64,000 nt of DNA from Shimia gijangensis (GCF_900142085.1 NZ_FQZQ01000007.1:62001-126000); one strand, 5' to 3'. Shown: positions 39,075 to 49,170, counted from the first letter of the stretch. Numbers and translations are program-made. Notes: generated from the sequence alone by a model not told the origin.

Positions 39075-39587
39075 ATGAGCAGTTTTTCCAAAGTGGCGCT
39101 ATTGCTGGCGGGCTTGGCCCTGGGCGCATGTAGCAACTCGGGCATCTTTGATCCGGATGATGCATCTGGCAGCGGGACGTCGGGGGCAAATTATGAAGCA
39201 GGCAGCGTCGATGATCCGACCTCTGTGGCCTATTTCCAGCAAAACGTTGGAGATCGGGTCCTGTTTCAGGTGGACCAGTCCGTGCTGACCGAAGAGGCCA
39301 AGCTGGTGTTGTTGAGCCAAGCCAACTGGCTTTTGGAAAACAGCGCCTATTCGGCTGTGATCGAAGGCCATGCAGATGAACAGGGCACCCGCGAATATAA
39401 CCTCGCGCTGGGCGCGCGCCGGGCCAGCGCAGCCAAGGAATTTCTTGTGTCGCGCGGGATCGCTGACAATCGTCTGCGCACCGTGAGCTATGGCAAGGAA
39501 CGTCCGCTTGAGGTGTGCTCTGCCGAAGCCTGTTACACCAAGAACCGCAGGGCTGTAACGATTTTGCAAGCCGACCTCACCGGTTGA
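39075..39587 (+). CDS. pal: Peptidoglycan-associated lipoprotein Pal
   Basis: 170 residues. Lipoprotein signal peptide with lipobox LALGAC; Cys19 is the lipidated residue. A short disordered linker precedes the OmpA-like peptidoglycan-binding domain (about 65-168), containing VIEGHADEQGTREYNLALGARRA (split here; the Asp and Arg bind diaminopimelate). Anchors the outer membrane to the cell wall and binds TolB. 75 bases after tolB. Confidence 0.97.
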   Translation: MSSFSKVALLLAGLALGACSNSGIFDPDDASGSGTSGANYEAGSVDDPTSVAYFQQNVGDRVLFQVDQSVLTEEAKLVLLSQANWLLENSAYSAVIEGHADEQGTREYNLALGARRASAAKEFLVSRGIADNRLRTVSYGKERPLEVCSAEACYTKNRRAVTILQADLTG

Positions 39588-39600
39588 TGAAAAGGAGCGG

Positions 39601-40446
39601 ATGATGCGTCTGATTGCTGTCTGTCTGATTGTTCTGGCCGGGGGGTTGCCCCGCGCTGCAGTGGCGCAAAACTCGGAAACTCTGGCGGATATTCGCCAAC
39701 AGTTGACGGTTCTTTATGTCGAAATTCAGAGCTTAAAGCGTGAGTTGTCGACCACCCAAACACCACTGGGTGTTACCACGGCGGGTTCAACGCTTGAGCG
39801 GATAGATGCGATCGAAGCAGAGCTTCAGCGCCTGACAGGGCGTACCGAGCAGTTGAGCAATCGGGTCGAACATGTGGTCGAGGATGGCACCAACCGGGTC
39901 AGCGATCTTGAGTTTCGTCTGGTGGAACTGGAAGGCGGAGACGTTAGCCAGCTGGGCGAGACCACGACGCTTGGTGGTGATGTGGTGGTGCCTGCAACGC
40001 TCGGTGGCGGCGAAACCCAAACCGCAGCGCCAGAGACCTCCGAATTGGCCGTCGGTGAATCCGCAGATTACCAGCGCGCCAAATCGGCGCTGGACGGGGG
40101 CGATTATGTCAGTGCCGCCAATCAGTTTTCGGCGTTTCTGGATACATATCCCGGCAGCCCGTTGGCGCCCGAGGCCCATCTTGGCCGCGGCATGTCGCTT
40201 GAGGGACAGGAACCGCAAACCCAGGAGGCCAAGGCCGCTGTGGCGCGGGCCTATCTTGAAAGCTATTCGATCAACCTGCGCAGCCCTGTGGCAGATCAAT
40301 CCCTGTTTCACCTCGGCAAAGCGTTGGGCGCTTTGGGCAAAACCAATGAGGCCTGCGTGACGCTTGGCGAAGTTCAGGTTCGTCATCCCGGTTCGGACAT
40401 GGTGCTGCAGGCCCAAAGCGAGATGCGAAATCTGGGATGCCCGTAA
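39601..40446 (+). CDS. ybgF: Tol-Pal system protein YbgF (CpoB)
   Basis: 281 residues. Signal peptide (ending AAVAQN), a coiled-coil trimerisation segment (about 25-105, with QQLTVLYVEIQSLKREL and RLTGRTEQLSNRVEHV), a Thr/Gly linker and C-terminal TPR repeats (about 155-280, YQRAKSALDGGDYVSAANQF). CpoB coordinates septal peptidoglycan synthesis with Tol-Pal constriction. SD AAGGAG before the ATG pair. Its last codons overlap the start of tilS by 10 bases. Confidence 0.94.
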   Translation: MMRLIAVCLIVLAGGLPRAAVAQNSETLADIRQQLTVLYVEIQSLKRELSTTQTPLGVTTAGSTLERIDAIEAELQRLTGRTEQLSNRVEHVVEDGTNRVSDLEFRLVELEGGDVSQLGETTTLGGDVVVPATLGGGETQTAAPETSELAVGESADYQRAKSALDGGDYVSAANQFSAFLDTYPGSPLAPEAHLGRGMSLEGQEPQTQEAKAAVARAYLESYSINLRSPVADQSLFHLGKALGALGKTNEACVTLGEVQVRHPGSDMVLQAQSEMRNLGCP

Positions 40447-41684
40447 CGGCAACGAACGCCGAGCTTGCGGCCTCACTCGATTTACACTTTCTACACGGCG
40501 CGCCCCGGTCTGTTGGCGTTGCTGTCTCAGGTGGCAGCGACTCCGTGGCGTTGTTGCATCTCGTTGTTGGTTGGGCCCAGTCTAACAATGTAGGGGTGCG
40601 GGCCGTCACGATCGATCATGGCCTGAGGGCCGAAGCCAGGTCCGAGATCGAGCATGTGGCCGGGATTTGCCAATCCCTTGGTGTCCCTCATGATGTTGCT
40701 CTCTGGTCAGATTGGGATGGGTCCGGAAACCTTCAGGCGATGGCGCGCGACGCGCGTTACAGACTGCTGGCTGATTGGGCGGCGGATCATGGGGTTGACC
40801 AGATTGTACTGGGCCACACCCAAAACGATCAGGCCGAAACCTTTTTGATGCGCCTGTCGCGAAAGGCGGGCGTCGACGGATTGGCGGCTATGGACAGTCA
40901 CTTTCAGCGCAATGGCCAGAATTTTGGCAGGCCGTTGCTGGATGTCTCACGCCAGACATTGCGGGCGTATTTATCCGAAATCGGTGAAACATGGTGCGAA
41001 GATGCCTCAAACTCTGATCCCAGGTTTTCGCGGGTTCGGGCGCGCGAAGTCCTGGGCCATCTGGCCTCATTGGATATTGATGCCGGGGCTCTCGCCGCAG
41101 TCAGCAACAATCTGTCCATGGCCCGGTCTGCGTTAGAGTTCTACACAGACGAGCGCGCGCGGCAGTGCTGTACGCTTGATCGTGGTGATATCGTTTTTGA
41201 TCGCGCCACTTTGATGCGCCCGCCGTTCGAGATTGAAAATCGCCTTGTGACAGCCGCGATCAAGTGGGTGTCCGGAGCGCCATACGCACCGCGAAGCGAA
41301 GCTATGATGGGGGTGGCGCAGGCCCTGATGGATCAGAAAACAACGACGTTGTCGGGGTGTCTGGTTATGGCAACCGGGCAAACCGTCCGCATCATGCGCG
41401 AATATAAGGCCGTGCAAGATCTGGTTACTGTCTCACCGCGTTGGGATCGCTGGGCGCTGACAGGCCCTTGGCACGGCGGGCTACAAGTACGGGCTTTGGG
41501 CAAAGACGGGCTGCGGACCCTTACGGACTGGCGCGCCGCTGGATTGCCGCGCGCCAGTCTGTTGGCAAGCCCGTCGGTTTGGCAGGATGACACATTGATT
41601 GCAGCGCCGCTGGCCGCTTTTGGTGAGGGCTGGACGGCGAGTTTGTTGCAAGAACGGGCAAAATTCCTGTCTTTGACGGGCTGA
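40437..41684 (+). CDS. tilS: tRNA(Ile)-lysidine synthase TilS
   Basis: 415 residues. The PP-loop ATP-binding motif SGGSDSVALLHL is at about residues 33-44, with the RDARYRLLADWA and LGHTQNDQAETFLMRLSRKAG blocks typical of TilS, and a C-terminal domain that recognises tRNA-Ile2. It adds lysine to C34 so that AUA is read as isoleucine. The ATG lies within ybgF (10-base overlap), so it is the last gene of the tol-pal transcript. A promoter candidate for ftsH follows its stop. Confidence 0.94.
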   Translation: MPVTATNAELAASLDLHFLHGAPRSVGVAVSGGSDSVALLHLVVGWAQSNNVGVRAVTIDHGLRAEARSEIEHVAGICQSLGVPHDVALWSDWDGSGNLQAMARDARYRLLADWAADHGVDQIVLGHTQNDQAETFLMRLSRKAGVDGLAAMDSHFQRNGQNFGRPLLDVSRQTLRAYLSEIGETWCEDASNSDPRFSRVRAREVLGHLASLDIDAGALAAVSNNLSMARSALEFYTDERARQCCTLDRGDIVFDRATLMRPPFEIENRLVTAAIKWVSGAPYAPRSEAMMGVAQALMDQKTTTLSGCLVMATGQTVRIMREYKAVQDLVTVSPRWDRWALTGPWHGGLQVRALGKDGLRTLTDWRAAGLPRASLLASPSVWQDDTLIAAPLAAFGEGWTASLLQERAKFLSLTG

Positions 41685-41700
41685 CCTGCCAATTATCGCA

Positions 41701-41728
41701 TTGAACATGCTGGCGTGATGTCTATTTA
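41701..41728 (+). promoter_or_regulatory. Putative promoter of ftsH
   Basis: TTGAAC (41701-41706) and TATTTA (41723-41728), spacing 16. Lies in the 100-base gap between tilS and ftsH. Pattern match only. Confidence 0.4.
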
Positions 41729-41784
41729 ACAGAGATGGCTGCTGTGTTAGGGACAGCCAAGACCGACGATTGGGAGATTTTGCC

Positions 41785-43719
41785 TTGGGCAACGCACGTA
41801 ATATCGCATTCTGGGTGGTTCTGTTTCTGCTGATCGTAGCGCTGTTTCAGCTGTTCAGCGGTGGCAACAGCAACCTGCAAAGCCGGCCGATGGGCTATTC
41901 GGATTTTGTCGCTTCGGTGGAATCAGGCAATGTGGCCTCGGTTGTGCTGGATGGCGAACAGGTTCGTTACAAGACCGCGGATGGCACCGAGTATGTTACA
42001 GTAAAGCCAGATGATGCCTCAGTCACCAATCTGCTGATCGATAAGGGCGTGCCGGTCGAGGCCAAGTCACAACAACAATCCGGGTTCCAATCCTTTATTC
42101 TGTCTCTGTTGCCCTTCCTTCTACTGATCGGTGTGTGGATTTATTTCATGAACCGCATGCAGGGTGGCGGCAAAGGTGGCGCGATGGGCTTTGGCAAATC
42201 CAAAGCCAAGATGCTGACCGAAGAAAAACATGGCCGCGTGACGTTTGATGACGTGGCGGGCATCGATGAAGCCAAAGAAGAGCTGGAAGAGATTGTTGAG
42301 TTCTTGCGCAACCCGCAGAAATTCTCGCGGCTTGGCGGCAAAATCCCCAAGGGTGCGCTTTTGGTGGGCCCTCCCGGCACGGGTAAAACTCTGCTGGCGC
42401 GTGCGATTGCAGGCGAAGCGGGCGTGCCGTTCTTCACCATCTCGGGTTCTGACTTTGTGGAAATGTTTGTCGGTGTTGGTGCATCCCGTGTGCGCGACAT
42501 GTTCGAACAGGCCAAAAAGAACGCGCCTTGTATCGTCTTTATCGACGAAATTGACGCTGTCGGTCGCCATCGTGGTGCCGGTTATGGCGGTGGCAATGAC
42601 GAACGCGAGCAAACGCTGAACCAACTCTTGGTTGAGATGGACGGATTTGAAGCCAACGAAGGCGTCATCATTCTGGCCGCAACCAACCGCAAAGACGTGC
42701 TGGACCCTGCTTTGCTGCGTCCCGGCCGTTTTGACCGTCAGGTGGTTGTGACCAACCCAGACATCAAAGGCCGCGAAAAAATTCTGGGCGTGCATGCGCG
42801 CAAAACGCCTCTGGGCCCGGATGTCGACCTGCGCATCATTGCGCGTGGTTCCCCCGGTTTCTCAGGCGCTGATCTGGCCAACCTCGTCAATGAGGCCGCT
42901 TTGACAGCGGCCCGTGTTGGACGTCGGTTTGTGACCATGGAAGACTTTGAATTTGCCAAAGACAAAATCATGATGGGGGCCGAAAGGCGCAGCATGGTGA
43001 TGACCACCGAGCAAAAAGAAATGACCGCCTATCACGAAGCAGGCCACGCGATTGTGGGCATCACATTGCCCAAATGCGATCCGGTCTACAAAGCCACGAT
43101 TATTCCGCGCGGTGGCGCTTTGGGCATGGTGATGAGCCTGCCTGAAATGGACCGCCTGAATATGTTCAAAGAAGAATGCCACCAGCGTCTTGCTATGGCG
43201 ATGGCGGGTAAGGCAGCCGAAATCATCAAATATGGTGAGGACGAAGTCTCCAACGGCCCGGCCGGTGACATTCAGCAGGCATCCGCTCTGGCGCGCGCCA
43301 TGGTCATGCAGTGGGGCATGTCGGACAAAGTTGGCAATATTGATTATCAGGAAGCTGCCGCAGGCTATCAGGCCAATGGCGGGGCAGGTGGGTTCTCGGT
43401 TTCGGCATCGACCAAGGAAATGATCGAAAACGAAGTGAAGCGCCTCATTGATGAGGGCTATGTTCGTGCCGACAAGATCCTGAAAGACAAGAACGATGAG
43501 TTCGAACGTCTGGCCCAAGGGTTGTTGGAATATGAAACGCTGACCGGCGAAGAAATTCAGCGCGTGATCCGGGGTGAATCTCCGCATGTCGAAGATGACG
43601 ACGATGATGCATCCGATGAGGGCAGCGCACCCAGCGTGACAGCGGTTCCAAAAACCAAGCCGCGCAAGAAGCCGGGCAGCGATAGCGGTCTAGAGCCCGA
43701 ACCCGAACCCTCGGCATAA
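41785..43719 (+). CDS. ftsH: ATP-dependent zinc metalloprotease FtsH
   Basis: 644 residues. Two transmembrane helices (about 7-25 and 103-122) flank a small periplasmic domain; the cytoplasmic AAA module has Walker A GPPGTGKT (195-202), Walker [16 protein letters not shown] and the second region of homology; the protease has zinc motif HEAGH (417-421). It degrades membrane and regulatory proteins. I place the start at TTG 41785: it yields the family N-terminus [10 protein letters not shown], and GGGAG lies 8 bases before it. An upstream TTG at 41770 would add five non-family residues and overlap that SD. The tail is acidic and Pro/Glu-rich. Confidence 0.96.
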   Translation: MGNARNIAFWVVLFLLIVALFQLFSGGNSNLQSRPMGYSDFVASVESGNVASVVLDGEQVRYKTADGTEYVTVKPDDASVTNLLIDKGVPVEAKSQQQSGFQSFILSLLPFLLLIGVWIYFMNRMQGGGKGGAMGFGKSKAKMLTEEKHGRVTFDDVAGIDEAKEELEEIVEFLRNPQKFSRLGGKIPKGALLVGPPGTGKTLLARAIAGEAGVPFFTISGSDFVEMFVGVGASRVRDMFEQAKKNAPCIVFIDEIDAVGRHRGAGYGGGNDEREQTLNQLLVEMDGFEANEGVIILAATNRKDVLDPALLRPGRFDRQVVVTNPDIKGREKILGVHARKTPLGPDVDLRIIARGSPGFSGADLANLVNEAALTAARVGRRFVTMEDFEFAKDKIMMGAERRSMVMTTEQKEMTAYHEAGHAIVGITLPKCDPVYKATIIPRGGALGMVMSLPEMDRLNMFKEECHQRLAMAMAGKAAEIIKYGEDEVSNGPAGDIQQASALARAMVMQWGMSDKVGNIDYQEAAAGYQANGGAGGFSVSASTKEMIENEVKRLIDEGYVRADKILKDKNDEFERLAQGLLEYETLTGEEIQRVIRGESPHVEDDDDDASDEGSAPSVTAVPKTKPRKKPGSDSGLEPEPEPSA

Positions 43720-43728
43720 AGTCTGCGT

Positions 43729-44511
43729 ATGACGCCTGACAAAAAAACAGATTGGAACCCCGGAGCCTATGAACGGTTTCGGGGTTTACGTTTGCAGCCT
43801 GCCTTGGATCTACTGTCCGCCGTCGGCAACGTGCCCGAGGGACCCGTGGTTGATCTGGGGTGTGGCAATGGTGCCGTGGGCGAGGCGCTGGTGGCGCGCT
43901 TTCCACAACGCGCAATTGTCGGCGTTGATAACTCGCCCGCGATGCTGGCCAAAGCGGCACGTACCCAAGCCTACAGCGACCTGCACGAGGCAGACATTGC
44001 CATCTGGCAGGCGGACACCCTTCCGGGTCTGATCTATTCAAACGCAGCCTTGCAGTGGCTTGGGGATCACAACACACTGATGCCGCGTCTGGTGCAGCAT
44101 TTGCCCGCCGAGGGGGTGCTTGCCGTTCAGATGCCGCATCAAAACCCGGCGCCGTCACACCAAGGCTGGCAAGATGCCTTTGGTGCGTTGTTTGGGGATC
44201 GCCCTGTTGGTAAAGGGCCGGACATTCTGACCCCTGACGCCTACTTTGATCTGTTGTCGCCCTTTGGCGAGGTTCGGATCTGGGAGACCGAATACCTTCA
44301 GCAACTGGACCCGTCAGATTTGGGTCATCCGGTGCGCATGTTCACGGAAAGCACTTTTGCGCGCCCGTTCCTTGAGGCGGTGAATGCCCCCGAAAAGGCC
44401 CGGTTGATTGCCGCTTACGAAGAGGTTATGGCTCGGGCATATCCCCTGCGCCCGGACGGCTCGGTTCTGTTTGCCTTCAGACGGTTGTTCTTCACCCTGC
44501 GCAAGGCCTGA
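43729..44511 (+). CDS. tam: Trans-aconitate 2-methyltransferase
   Basis: 260 residues, class I SAM methyltransferase. N-terminal DWNPGAYERFRGLRLQPALDLL is the Tam signature, followed by SAM motif I VVDLGCGNGAVGEAL and post-I VGVDNSPAMLAKA, and the YSNAALQWLGDH block. It methylates trans-aconitate, an inhibitor of the TCA cycle formed spontaneously from cis-aconitate. Nine bases after ftsH and likely on the same transcript. Confidence 0.92.
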   Translation: MTPDKKTDWNPGAYERFRGLRLQPALDLLSAVGNVPEGPVVDLGCGNGAVGEALVARFPQRAIVGVDNSPAMLAKAARTQAYSDLHEADIAIWQADTLPGLIYSNAALQWLGDHNTLMPRLVQHLPAEGVLAVQMPHQNPAPSHQGWQDAFGALFGDRPVGKGPDILTPDAYFDLLSPFGEVRIWETEYLQQLDPSDLGHPVRMFTESTFARPFLEAVNAPEKARLIAAYEEVMARAYPLRPDGSVLFAFRRLFFTLRKA

Positions 44512-44531
44512 CTGTTGAACGGAGCCGTTTC

Positions 44532-45158
44532 ATGCCCGCCCTGATGCCAACCGAATACTATGCTGAGGTTTTGTTCCTTGGTCGTGTTATAGATAGTGCC
44601 GAAGATTTGCGCGCAGAGTCTTTGGATGAAATGGATTTGGGATTTGAGGGTATTTCCGAGGATGGTCATTCCGGTCTGACCCGCGCCTCTTGCAGCCGGG
44701 TCAAAGCGCAGTATCCGCGCGGTACAGAAATAGCCAACACACGGCAGGTGTCCATTCTTTCTGCCGAAGAGCTGGAAGAGATTTCCGACACGCTTGGCAT
44801 CGACGAATTTGATCCCGCCTGGATTGGCGCGTCAATTATCCTGCGTGGCATTCCCGATTTCACCCATGTTCCGCCGTCGTCCCGTCTGCAAGCCGACAGC
44901 GGGGCCACGATTGTGGTGGATATGGAAAACCGCCCCTGCGTTTTGCCCGCCCGGGTGATTGAAAAAGAGGCCCCCGGTCATGGAAAAGGGTTCAAGGCCG
45001 CATCAACCGATAAACGCGGTGTGACGGGCTGGATCGAGCGCGAAGGCGTGATCCGTGTGGGGGATGTATTGCGACTGCACATTCCAGATCAGAGACTGTG
45101 GAGCGAGTTCGAAACAGCCCGTGCTGCAGCTGCAAAATTGGCCGCTCTGACGCAGTAA
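44532..45158 (+). CDS. MOSC-domain protein
   Basis: 208 residues. MOSC (molybdenum cofactor sulfurase C-terminal) fold: GFEGISEDGHSGLTR near the start, the NTRQVSILSAEELEEIS block, then LGIDEFDPAWIGASIILRGIP and a conserved cysteine in NRPCVLPARVIEK that may carry sulfur. MOSC proteins handle persulfide sulfur or bind molybdopterin; the substrate of stand-alone members is mostly unknown. 20 bases after tam, same strand; the fhs gene follows after 141 bases. Confidence 0.88.
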   Translation: MPALMPTEYYAEVLFLGRVIDSAEDLRAESLDEMDLGFEGISEDGHSGLTRASCSRVKAQYPRGTEIANTRQVSILSAEELEEISDTLGIDEFDPAWIGASIILRGIPDFTHVPPSSRLQADSGATIVVDMENRPCVLPARVIEKEAPGHGKGFKAASTDKRGVTGWIEREGVIRVGDVLRLHIPDQRLWSEFETARAAAAKLAALTQ

Positions 45159-45299
45159 TAAGTTTCCAAAACGAAACGTACACGCCCTTCCCGACGCAAC
45201 ACGCGTTGGAAATGTCGGAAATGCAACCCGACTCAGGGAAGGTTGGCGCTATGCCTGTGCTCAGAGTTTCTCCGCACATCTGCTGGATTAGGGATTATC

Positions 45300-46976
45300 A
45301 TGAGCTACAAATCAGACATCGAAATCGCCCGCGAGGCAAAGAAACGCCCGATTCAGGAAATCGGCGCGAAAATTGGTATTGGGACGGATGACCTGCTGCC
45401 CTATGGCCACGACAAAGCCAAGGTGAGCCAACAGTTCATCAACTCGGTTAAATCCAAGGAAGACGGCAAGCTGATCCTTGTGACAGCGATCAACCCAACG
45501 CCCGCGGGCGAAGGCAAGACCACCACAACAGTGGGTCTGGGTGACGGTCTGAACCGCATCGGCAAAAACGCCATGATCTGTATCCGCGAAGCGTCGTTGG
45601 GTCCGAACTTTGGCATGAAGGGCGGCGCCGCAGGTGGCGGTTACGCACAAGTGGTGCCGATGGAGGACATGAACCTGCACTTCACAGGTGACTTCCACGC
45701 CATCACATCCGCGCACTCGCTGTTGTCGGCGATGATCGACAACCACATCTATTGGGGCAATGAGACCGAAATCGACATCCGTCGTGTTCAGTGGAAACGC
45801 GTTGTCGACATGAACGACCGCGCCCTGCGTCAGGTCAACGTTTCGCTTGGCGGCGTGGCCAACGGCTTCCCGCGTGAAGGTGGTTTTGACATCACAGTGG
45901 CTTCCGAAGTCATGGCGATCCTGTGTCTTGCCAACGACCTCAAAGACCTCGAGCAACGTTTGGGTGACATGATCGTGGCCTATCGCCGTGACCGTTCGCC
46001 CGTATTCTGCCGCGACATCAAAGCCGAAGGCGCGATGACCGTGTTGCTGAAGGACGCGATGCAGCCGAACCTTGTGCAGACGCTGGAAAACAACCCGGCG
46101 TTTGTGCACGGTGGTCCGTTCGCCAACATCGCCCATGGCTGTAACTCGGTCATCGCCACTTCAACCGCGCTGAAAGTGGCCGACTATGTCGTCACCGAAG
46201 CGGGCTTTGGTGCTGATCTGGGTGCTGAAAAGTTCATGAACATCAAATGCCGCAAAGCTGGTCTTGCACCCGATTGTGTGGTGCTGGTTGCGACTGTGCG
46301 TGCGATGAAGATGAACGGCGGCGTGGCCAAGGCTGATCTTGGCACTGAAAACGTCGATGCTGTGAACGAAGGTTGTGCAAACCTTGGCCGCCACATCGGC
46401 AACCTCAAGTCGTTTGGTGTGCCGGTTGTTGTCGCCATCAACCACTTTGTCACCGACACAGACGCCGAAGTTCAGGCCGTCAAAGACTATGTTGAAACCC
46501 AAGGCTCTGAAGCGATTGTTTCGCAGCACTGGGAATTTGGCTCGAAAGGCTCGGAAGAGCTGGCCAAACGCGTGGCTGAGATTGCTGACAGCGGCGTCAG
46601 CCAGTTCGCACCTCTCTATGCCGACGACCTGTCGCTGTTTGAGAAAATCGAACGCGTCGCCAAAGGCATCTACCGTGCCGATGACGTGATCGCAGACAAG
46701 AAAATCCGCGATCAGCTGCGTCTGTGGGAAGAGCAAGGCTACGGCCATTTGCCAGTCTGTATGGCCAAAACACAGTACTCGTTCTCGACCGATCCGACGC
46801 TGCGCGGCGCGCCCACAGGACACTCGGTGCCCGTACGTGAAGTGCGCCTGTCAGCAGGGGCTGGATTCGTCGTGGTTGTCTGCGGTGAAATCATGACTAT
46901 GCCCGGTTTGCCCCGCACTCCAGCGGCAGAAACCATCTGCCTCAATGACGCAGGTGAGATCGAAGGCTTGTTCTAA
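45300..46976 (+). CDS. fhs: Formate-tetrahydrofolate ligase
   Basis: 558 residues, the standard length. It makes 10-formyl-THF from formate, THF and ATP, or runs in reverse to release formate during C1 oxidation. Motifs: P-loop-like [15 protein letters not shown] (66-80), [21 protein letters not shown] (split here) and [13 protein letters not shown]. It heads a group fhs - AroQ-type gene - folD - folD, all plus strand with gaps of 10-54 bases. Frame is open upstream, but ATG at 45300 gives the canonical N-terminus. In roseobacters this pathway oxidises methyl groups from DMSP and methylated amines. Confidence 0.97.
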   Translation: MSYKSDIEIAREAKKRPIQEIGAKIGIGTDDLLPYGHDKAKVSQQFINSVKSKEDGKLILVTAINPTPAGEGKTTTTVGLGDGLNRIGKNAMICIREASLGPNFGMKGGAAGGGYAQVVPMEDMNLHFTGDFHAITSAHSLLSAMIDNHIYWGNETEIDIRRVQWKRVVDMNDRALRQVNVSLGGVANGFPREGGFDITVASEVMAILCLANDLKDLEQRLGDMIVAYRRDRSPVFCRDIKAEGAMTVLLKDAMQPNLVQTLENNPAFVHGGPFANIAHGCNSVIATSTALKVADYVVTEAGFGADLGAEKFMNIKCRKAGLAPDCVVLVATVRAMKMNGGVAKADLGTENVDAVNEGCANLGRHIGNLKSFGVPVVVAINHFVTDTDAEVQAVKDYVETQGSEAIVSQHWEFGSKGSEELAKRVAEIADSGVSQFAPLYADDLSLFEKIERVAKGIYRADDVIADKKIRDQLRLWEEQGYGHLPVCMAKTQYSFSTDPTLRGAPTGHSVPVREVRLSAGAGFVVVVCGEIMTMPGLPRTPAAETICLNDAGEIEGLF

Positions 46977-46993
46977 GTCGAAAAATGCGCTTT

Positions 46994-47021
46994 CTGCGGC
47001 CCAAGTCACTTTGGGCCGCAG
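46994..47021 (+). promoter_or_regulatory. Perfect 11-bp hairpin abutting the SD of the AroQ-type gene
   Basis: CTGCGGCCCAA (46994-47004) pairs with TTGGGCCGCAG (47011-47021), 6-base loop. No T-tract follows. The 3' arm overlaps the first two bases of AGGAG (47020-47024), the Shine-Dalgarno of the next gene, so the hairpin may modulate its translation or mark an mRNA processing point after fhs. Confidence 0.55.
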
Positions 47022-47030
47022 GAGACTACC

Positions 47031-47336
47031 ATGACCTTTCTGAAACCTCCCCAAGATTGCCATTCGATGGAAGCGCTTCGCGCCGAAATTGATACGTTGG
47101 ACAAGTCTTTGGTGACACTACTGGCGGCCCGGGCGGGATACATCGACCGCGCCATTGACCTGAAGCAGATCAACGGTTGGCCAGCACGTATCCCGGAACG
47201 GGTTGAAGAAGTGGTTAAAAACGCAACTCAACACGCCGAACACGAAGGGTTGAATCCTGACCTGGTCGAACAGCTTTGGCGACAATTGATAGAGTGGTCG
47301 ATTGCCCGCGAGGCCGCGGTCATCGGAACCAAATAA
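47031..47336 (+). CDS. Small AroQ-fold chorismate mutase (PchB-like)
   Basis: 101 residues, all-helical AroQ fold. Active-site candidates: Arg17 (MEALRAEIDTLD), Arg34 (LLAARAGYID), Lys45 (IDLKQ) and the Arg-Val-Glu helix start (IPERVEEVV). The N-terminus PPQDCHSMEALRAEID and the loop before PERV resemble isochorismate pyruvate lyase PchB, which also has chorismate mutase activity. It would convert chorismate to prephenate for Phe/Tyr synthesis, or act on isochorismate. Its placement between fhs and folD is unexpected for either role; no siderophore or salicylate genes are nearby. Confidence 0.85.
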   Translation: MTFLKPPQDCHSMEALRAEIDTLDKSLVTLLAARAGYIDRAIDLKQINGWPARIPERVEEVVKNATQHAEHEGLNPDLVEQLWRQLIEWSIAREAAVIGTK

Positions 47337-47346
47337 AGGGGCGTCC

Positions 47347-48240
47347 ATGCGCGCTGCAGTCATTGATGGCAAAGCCATCGCCGCTGAACTTAGGTCCGAG
47401 GTGAACCTGAAAGCGCAAGACCTTGCAAGCCAAGGTTGGCAACCGATGCTGATTTCCGTCAGCGTTGGAGATGCCGCCGCTTCCGAGATTTATGTGCGAA
47501 ACCAGCAACGTCAGGCCAACAGCGCCGGCGTTGAGTTTGAGGCGCGCAACTATCCTGCCGAAACATCGCTGGAACAGCTTATCGGCATTCTGCAGGGCCT
47601 GAACGCTGATCCGCGCGTCAATGGCGTGATTATTCAACGCCCATTGCCAGATCATATCCCGGTGAAAGTGCTACAAAAGGCCGTACATCCGTTGAAAGAT
47701 GTCGAAGGCATGCACCCCGCGTCCATTGGCAACATCGTCTACAACGACCTCGCCCTCGGGCCTTGTACCGCCGTGGCCTCTGTGGAAATCCTCAAAACTC
47801 TGCCGTTGCAGATGGAGGGGTTGAACGTCACCGTGATTGGCCATTCCGAGATTGTTGGCAAACCGATTGCCTTCTTGTTGATGGGCCTCGGGGCCACAGT
47901 GACTGTGTGTCATCATATGACCCGTTCGGTCGCGATGCACAGCCGCGCGGCGGACGCGGTGTTCGTCGCGGTCGGCAAACCCGGTCTGGTCACCGGAGAC
48001 ATGCTGAAACCCGGTGCGGCGTTGATTGATATTGGGATCAACCGCATAGAGACGCCAGACGGTCCGCGCACCGTTGGCGATGCAGATTTCGACAGCTGCG
48101 CCGAAGTGGCAGGCTGGATCACCCCTGTTCCGGGAGGCGTTGGCCCGGTGACAGTAGCGACATTGATGAAAAATGCCGTTCTCGCAACGCGCCTGCAAAT
48201 GGATCACTACCGGGATGCCTATGCCCGGACCGATGTGTAA
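47347..48240 (+). CDS. folD: FolD paralogue 1 with substituted cyclohydrolase residues
   Basis: 297 residues, FolD fold throughout: N-terminal catalytic lobe and Rossmann lobe ([13 protein letters not shown], then [19 protein letters not shown]). In FolD the motif Y-V-x-x-K holds the catalytic lysine (human Lys56). Here it is YVRNQ, so Lys is Gln53 (codon CAG, 47503-47505). The active-site DVDG is DVEG (Glu120), and the Arg of the cofactor motif GRS is His166. Tyr49 and Gln97 are kept. By analogy with human Lys56 variants, dehydrogenase activity may remain while cyclohydrolase is lost; His166 could alter NADP preference. SD and ATG at 47347; 10 bases after the AroQ-type gene. Best read as a specialised methylene-THF dehydrogenase. 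Confidence 0.9.
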   Translation: MRAAVIDGKAIAAELRSEVNLKAQDLASQGWQPMLISVSVGDAAASEIYVRNQQRQANSAGVEFEARNYPAETSLEQLIGILQGLNADPRVNGVIIQRPLPDHIPVKVLQKAVHPLKDVEGMHPASIGNIVYNDLALGPCTAVASVEILKTLPLQMEGLNVTVIGHSEIVGKPIAFLLMGLGATVTVCHHMTRSVAMHSRAADAVFVAVGKPGLVTGDMLKPGAALIDIGINRIETPDGPRTVGDADFDSCAEVAGWITPVPGGVGPVTVATLMKNAVLATRLQMDHYRDAYARTDV

Positions 48241-48253
48241 GAGGAAAGATAAA

Positions 48254-49156
48254 ATGGCAGCAACAATTATCGATGGTAAGGCCTTTGCGGCCACCGTTCG
48301 CGAAAAAGTAGCGGCGCACGTAACCCGCATCAAAGAAGAAAACGGCATCACACCCGGCCTGGCCGTGGTGTTGGTGGGCGAAGACCCCGCATCTCAGGTT
48401 TATGTCCGCTCGAAAGGCAAGCAGACCGTTGAGGTTGGCATGAATTCTTACGAGTACAAAATGGACGTGGATACGTCGGAAGAAGACCTTCTGGCAGTGA
48501 TCGACAAGCTGAACAATGATCCTGCGGTGCATGGCATTCTGGTGCAATTGCCGTTGCCTGGCCATTTGAACGAAGACCTGATCATCAACTCGATCTCACC
48601 CGCCAAAGACGTGGATGGGTTCCATATCTCAAACGTTGGCCTGTTGGGCACCGGTCAGAAATCCATGGTGCCTTGTACACCACTTGGGTGTCTGATGATG
48701 CTGCGTGACCACCACGGGTCACTGTCGGGAATGGACGCTGTCGTTGTTGGCCGATCAAACATCGTTGGTAAACCCATGGCGCAATTGCTGCTGGGCGACA
48801 GCTGTACTGTAACCATCGCGCATTCGCGCACCAAAGACCTGCCGGATGTTGTGCGTCGCGCCGATATCGTTGTGGCCGCCGTAGGGCGCCCTGAAATGGT
48901 GCCTGGTGGCTGGATCAAAGAAGGCGCCACCGTGATTGACGTGGGCATCAACCGCATCGATGCGCCGGAAAAAGGCGAAGGCAAAACCCGTCTGGTGGGC
49001 GACGTACATTATGAAAGCGCGGCTGCTGTGGCAGGGGCCATCACGCCAGTGCCCGGTGGCGTTGGTCCAATGACCATTGCGTGCCTGTTGGCCAATACAG
49101 TCACAGCCTGCTGTCGTGCCAACGGTCTGGCCGAGCCAGAAGGGCTGACTGCGTAA
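48254..49156 (+). CDS. folD: Bifunctional methylene-THF dehydrogenase/methenyl-THF cyclohydrolase FolD (paralogue 2)
   Basis: 300 residues with all usual residues: Tyr50 and Lys54 in [10 protein letters not shown], Gln in [11 protein letters not shown], the DVDGFH aspartate, and Arg in [11 protein letters not shown] for NADP. It interconverts 5,10-methylene-, 5,10-methenyl- and 10-formyl-THF. It begins 13 bases after its divergent paralogue and is the last gene of the fhs group. Having a full-function copy next to a substituted copy suggests division of labour between the oxidative and biosynthetic directions. GAGGAAAG precedes the ATG. Confidence 0.97.
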   Translation: MAATIIDGKAFAATVREKVAAHVTRIKEENGITPGLAVVLVGEDPASQVYVRSKGKQTVEVGMNSYEYKMDVDTSEEDLLAVIDKLNNDPAVHGILVQLPLPGHLNEDLIINSISPAKDVDGFHISNVGLLGTGQKSMVPCTPLGCLMMLRDHHGSLSGMDAVVVGRSNIVGKPMAQLLLGDSCTVTIAHSRTKDLPDVVRRADIVVAAVGRPEMVPGGWIKEGATVIDVGINRIDAPEKGEGKTRLVGDVHYESAAAVAGAITPVPGGVGPMTIACLLANTVTACCRANGLAEPEGLTA

Positions 49157-49170
49157 GCCCTGCCTGCGGC

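Noticed and set aside
45159-45299. Folate-type or ZTP riboswitch upstream of fhs
   Set aside because: I looked for the conserved ZTP (pfl) sequence blocks and did not find them; only weak CCCTTCCC/GGGAAGG pairing is present.
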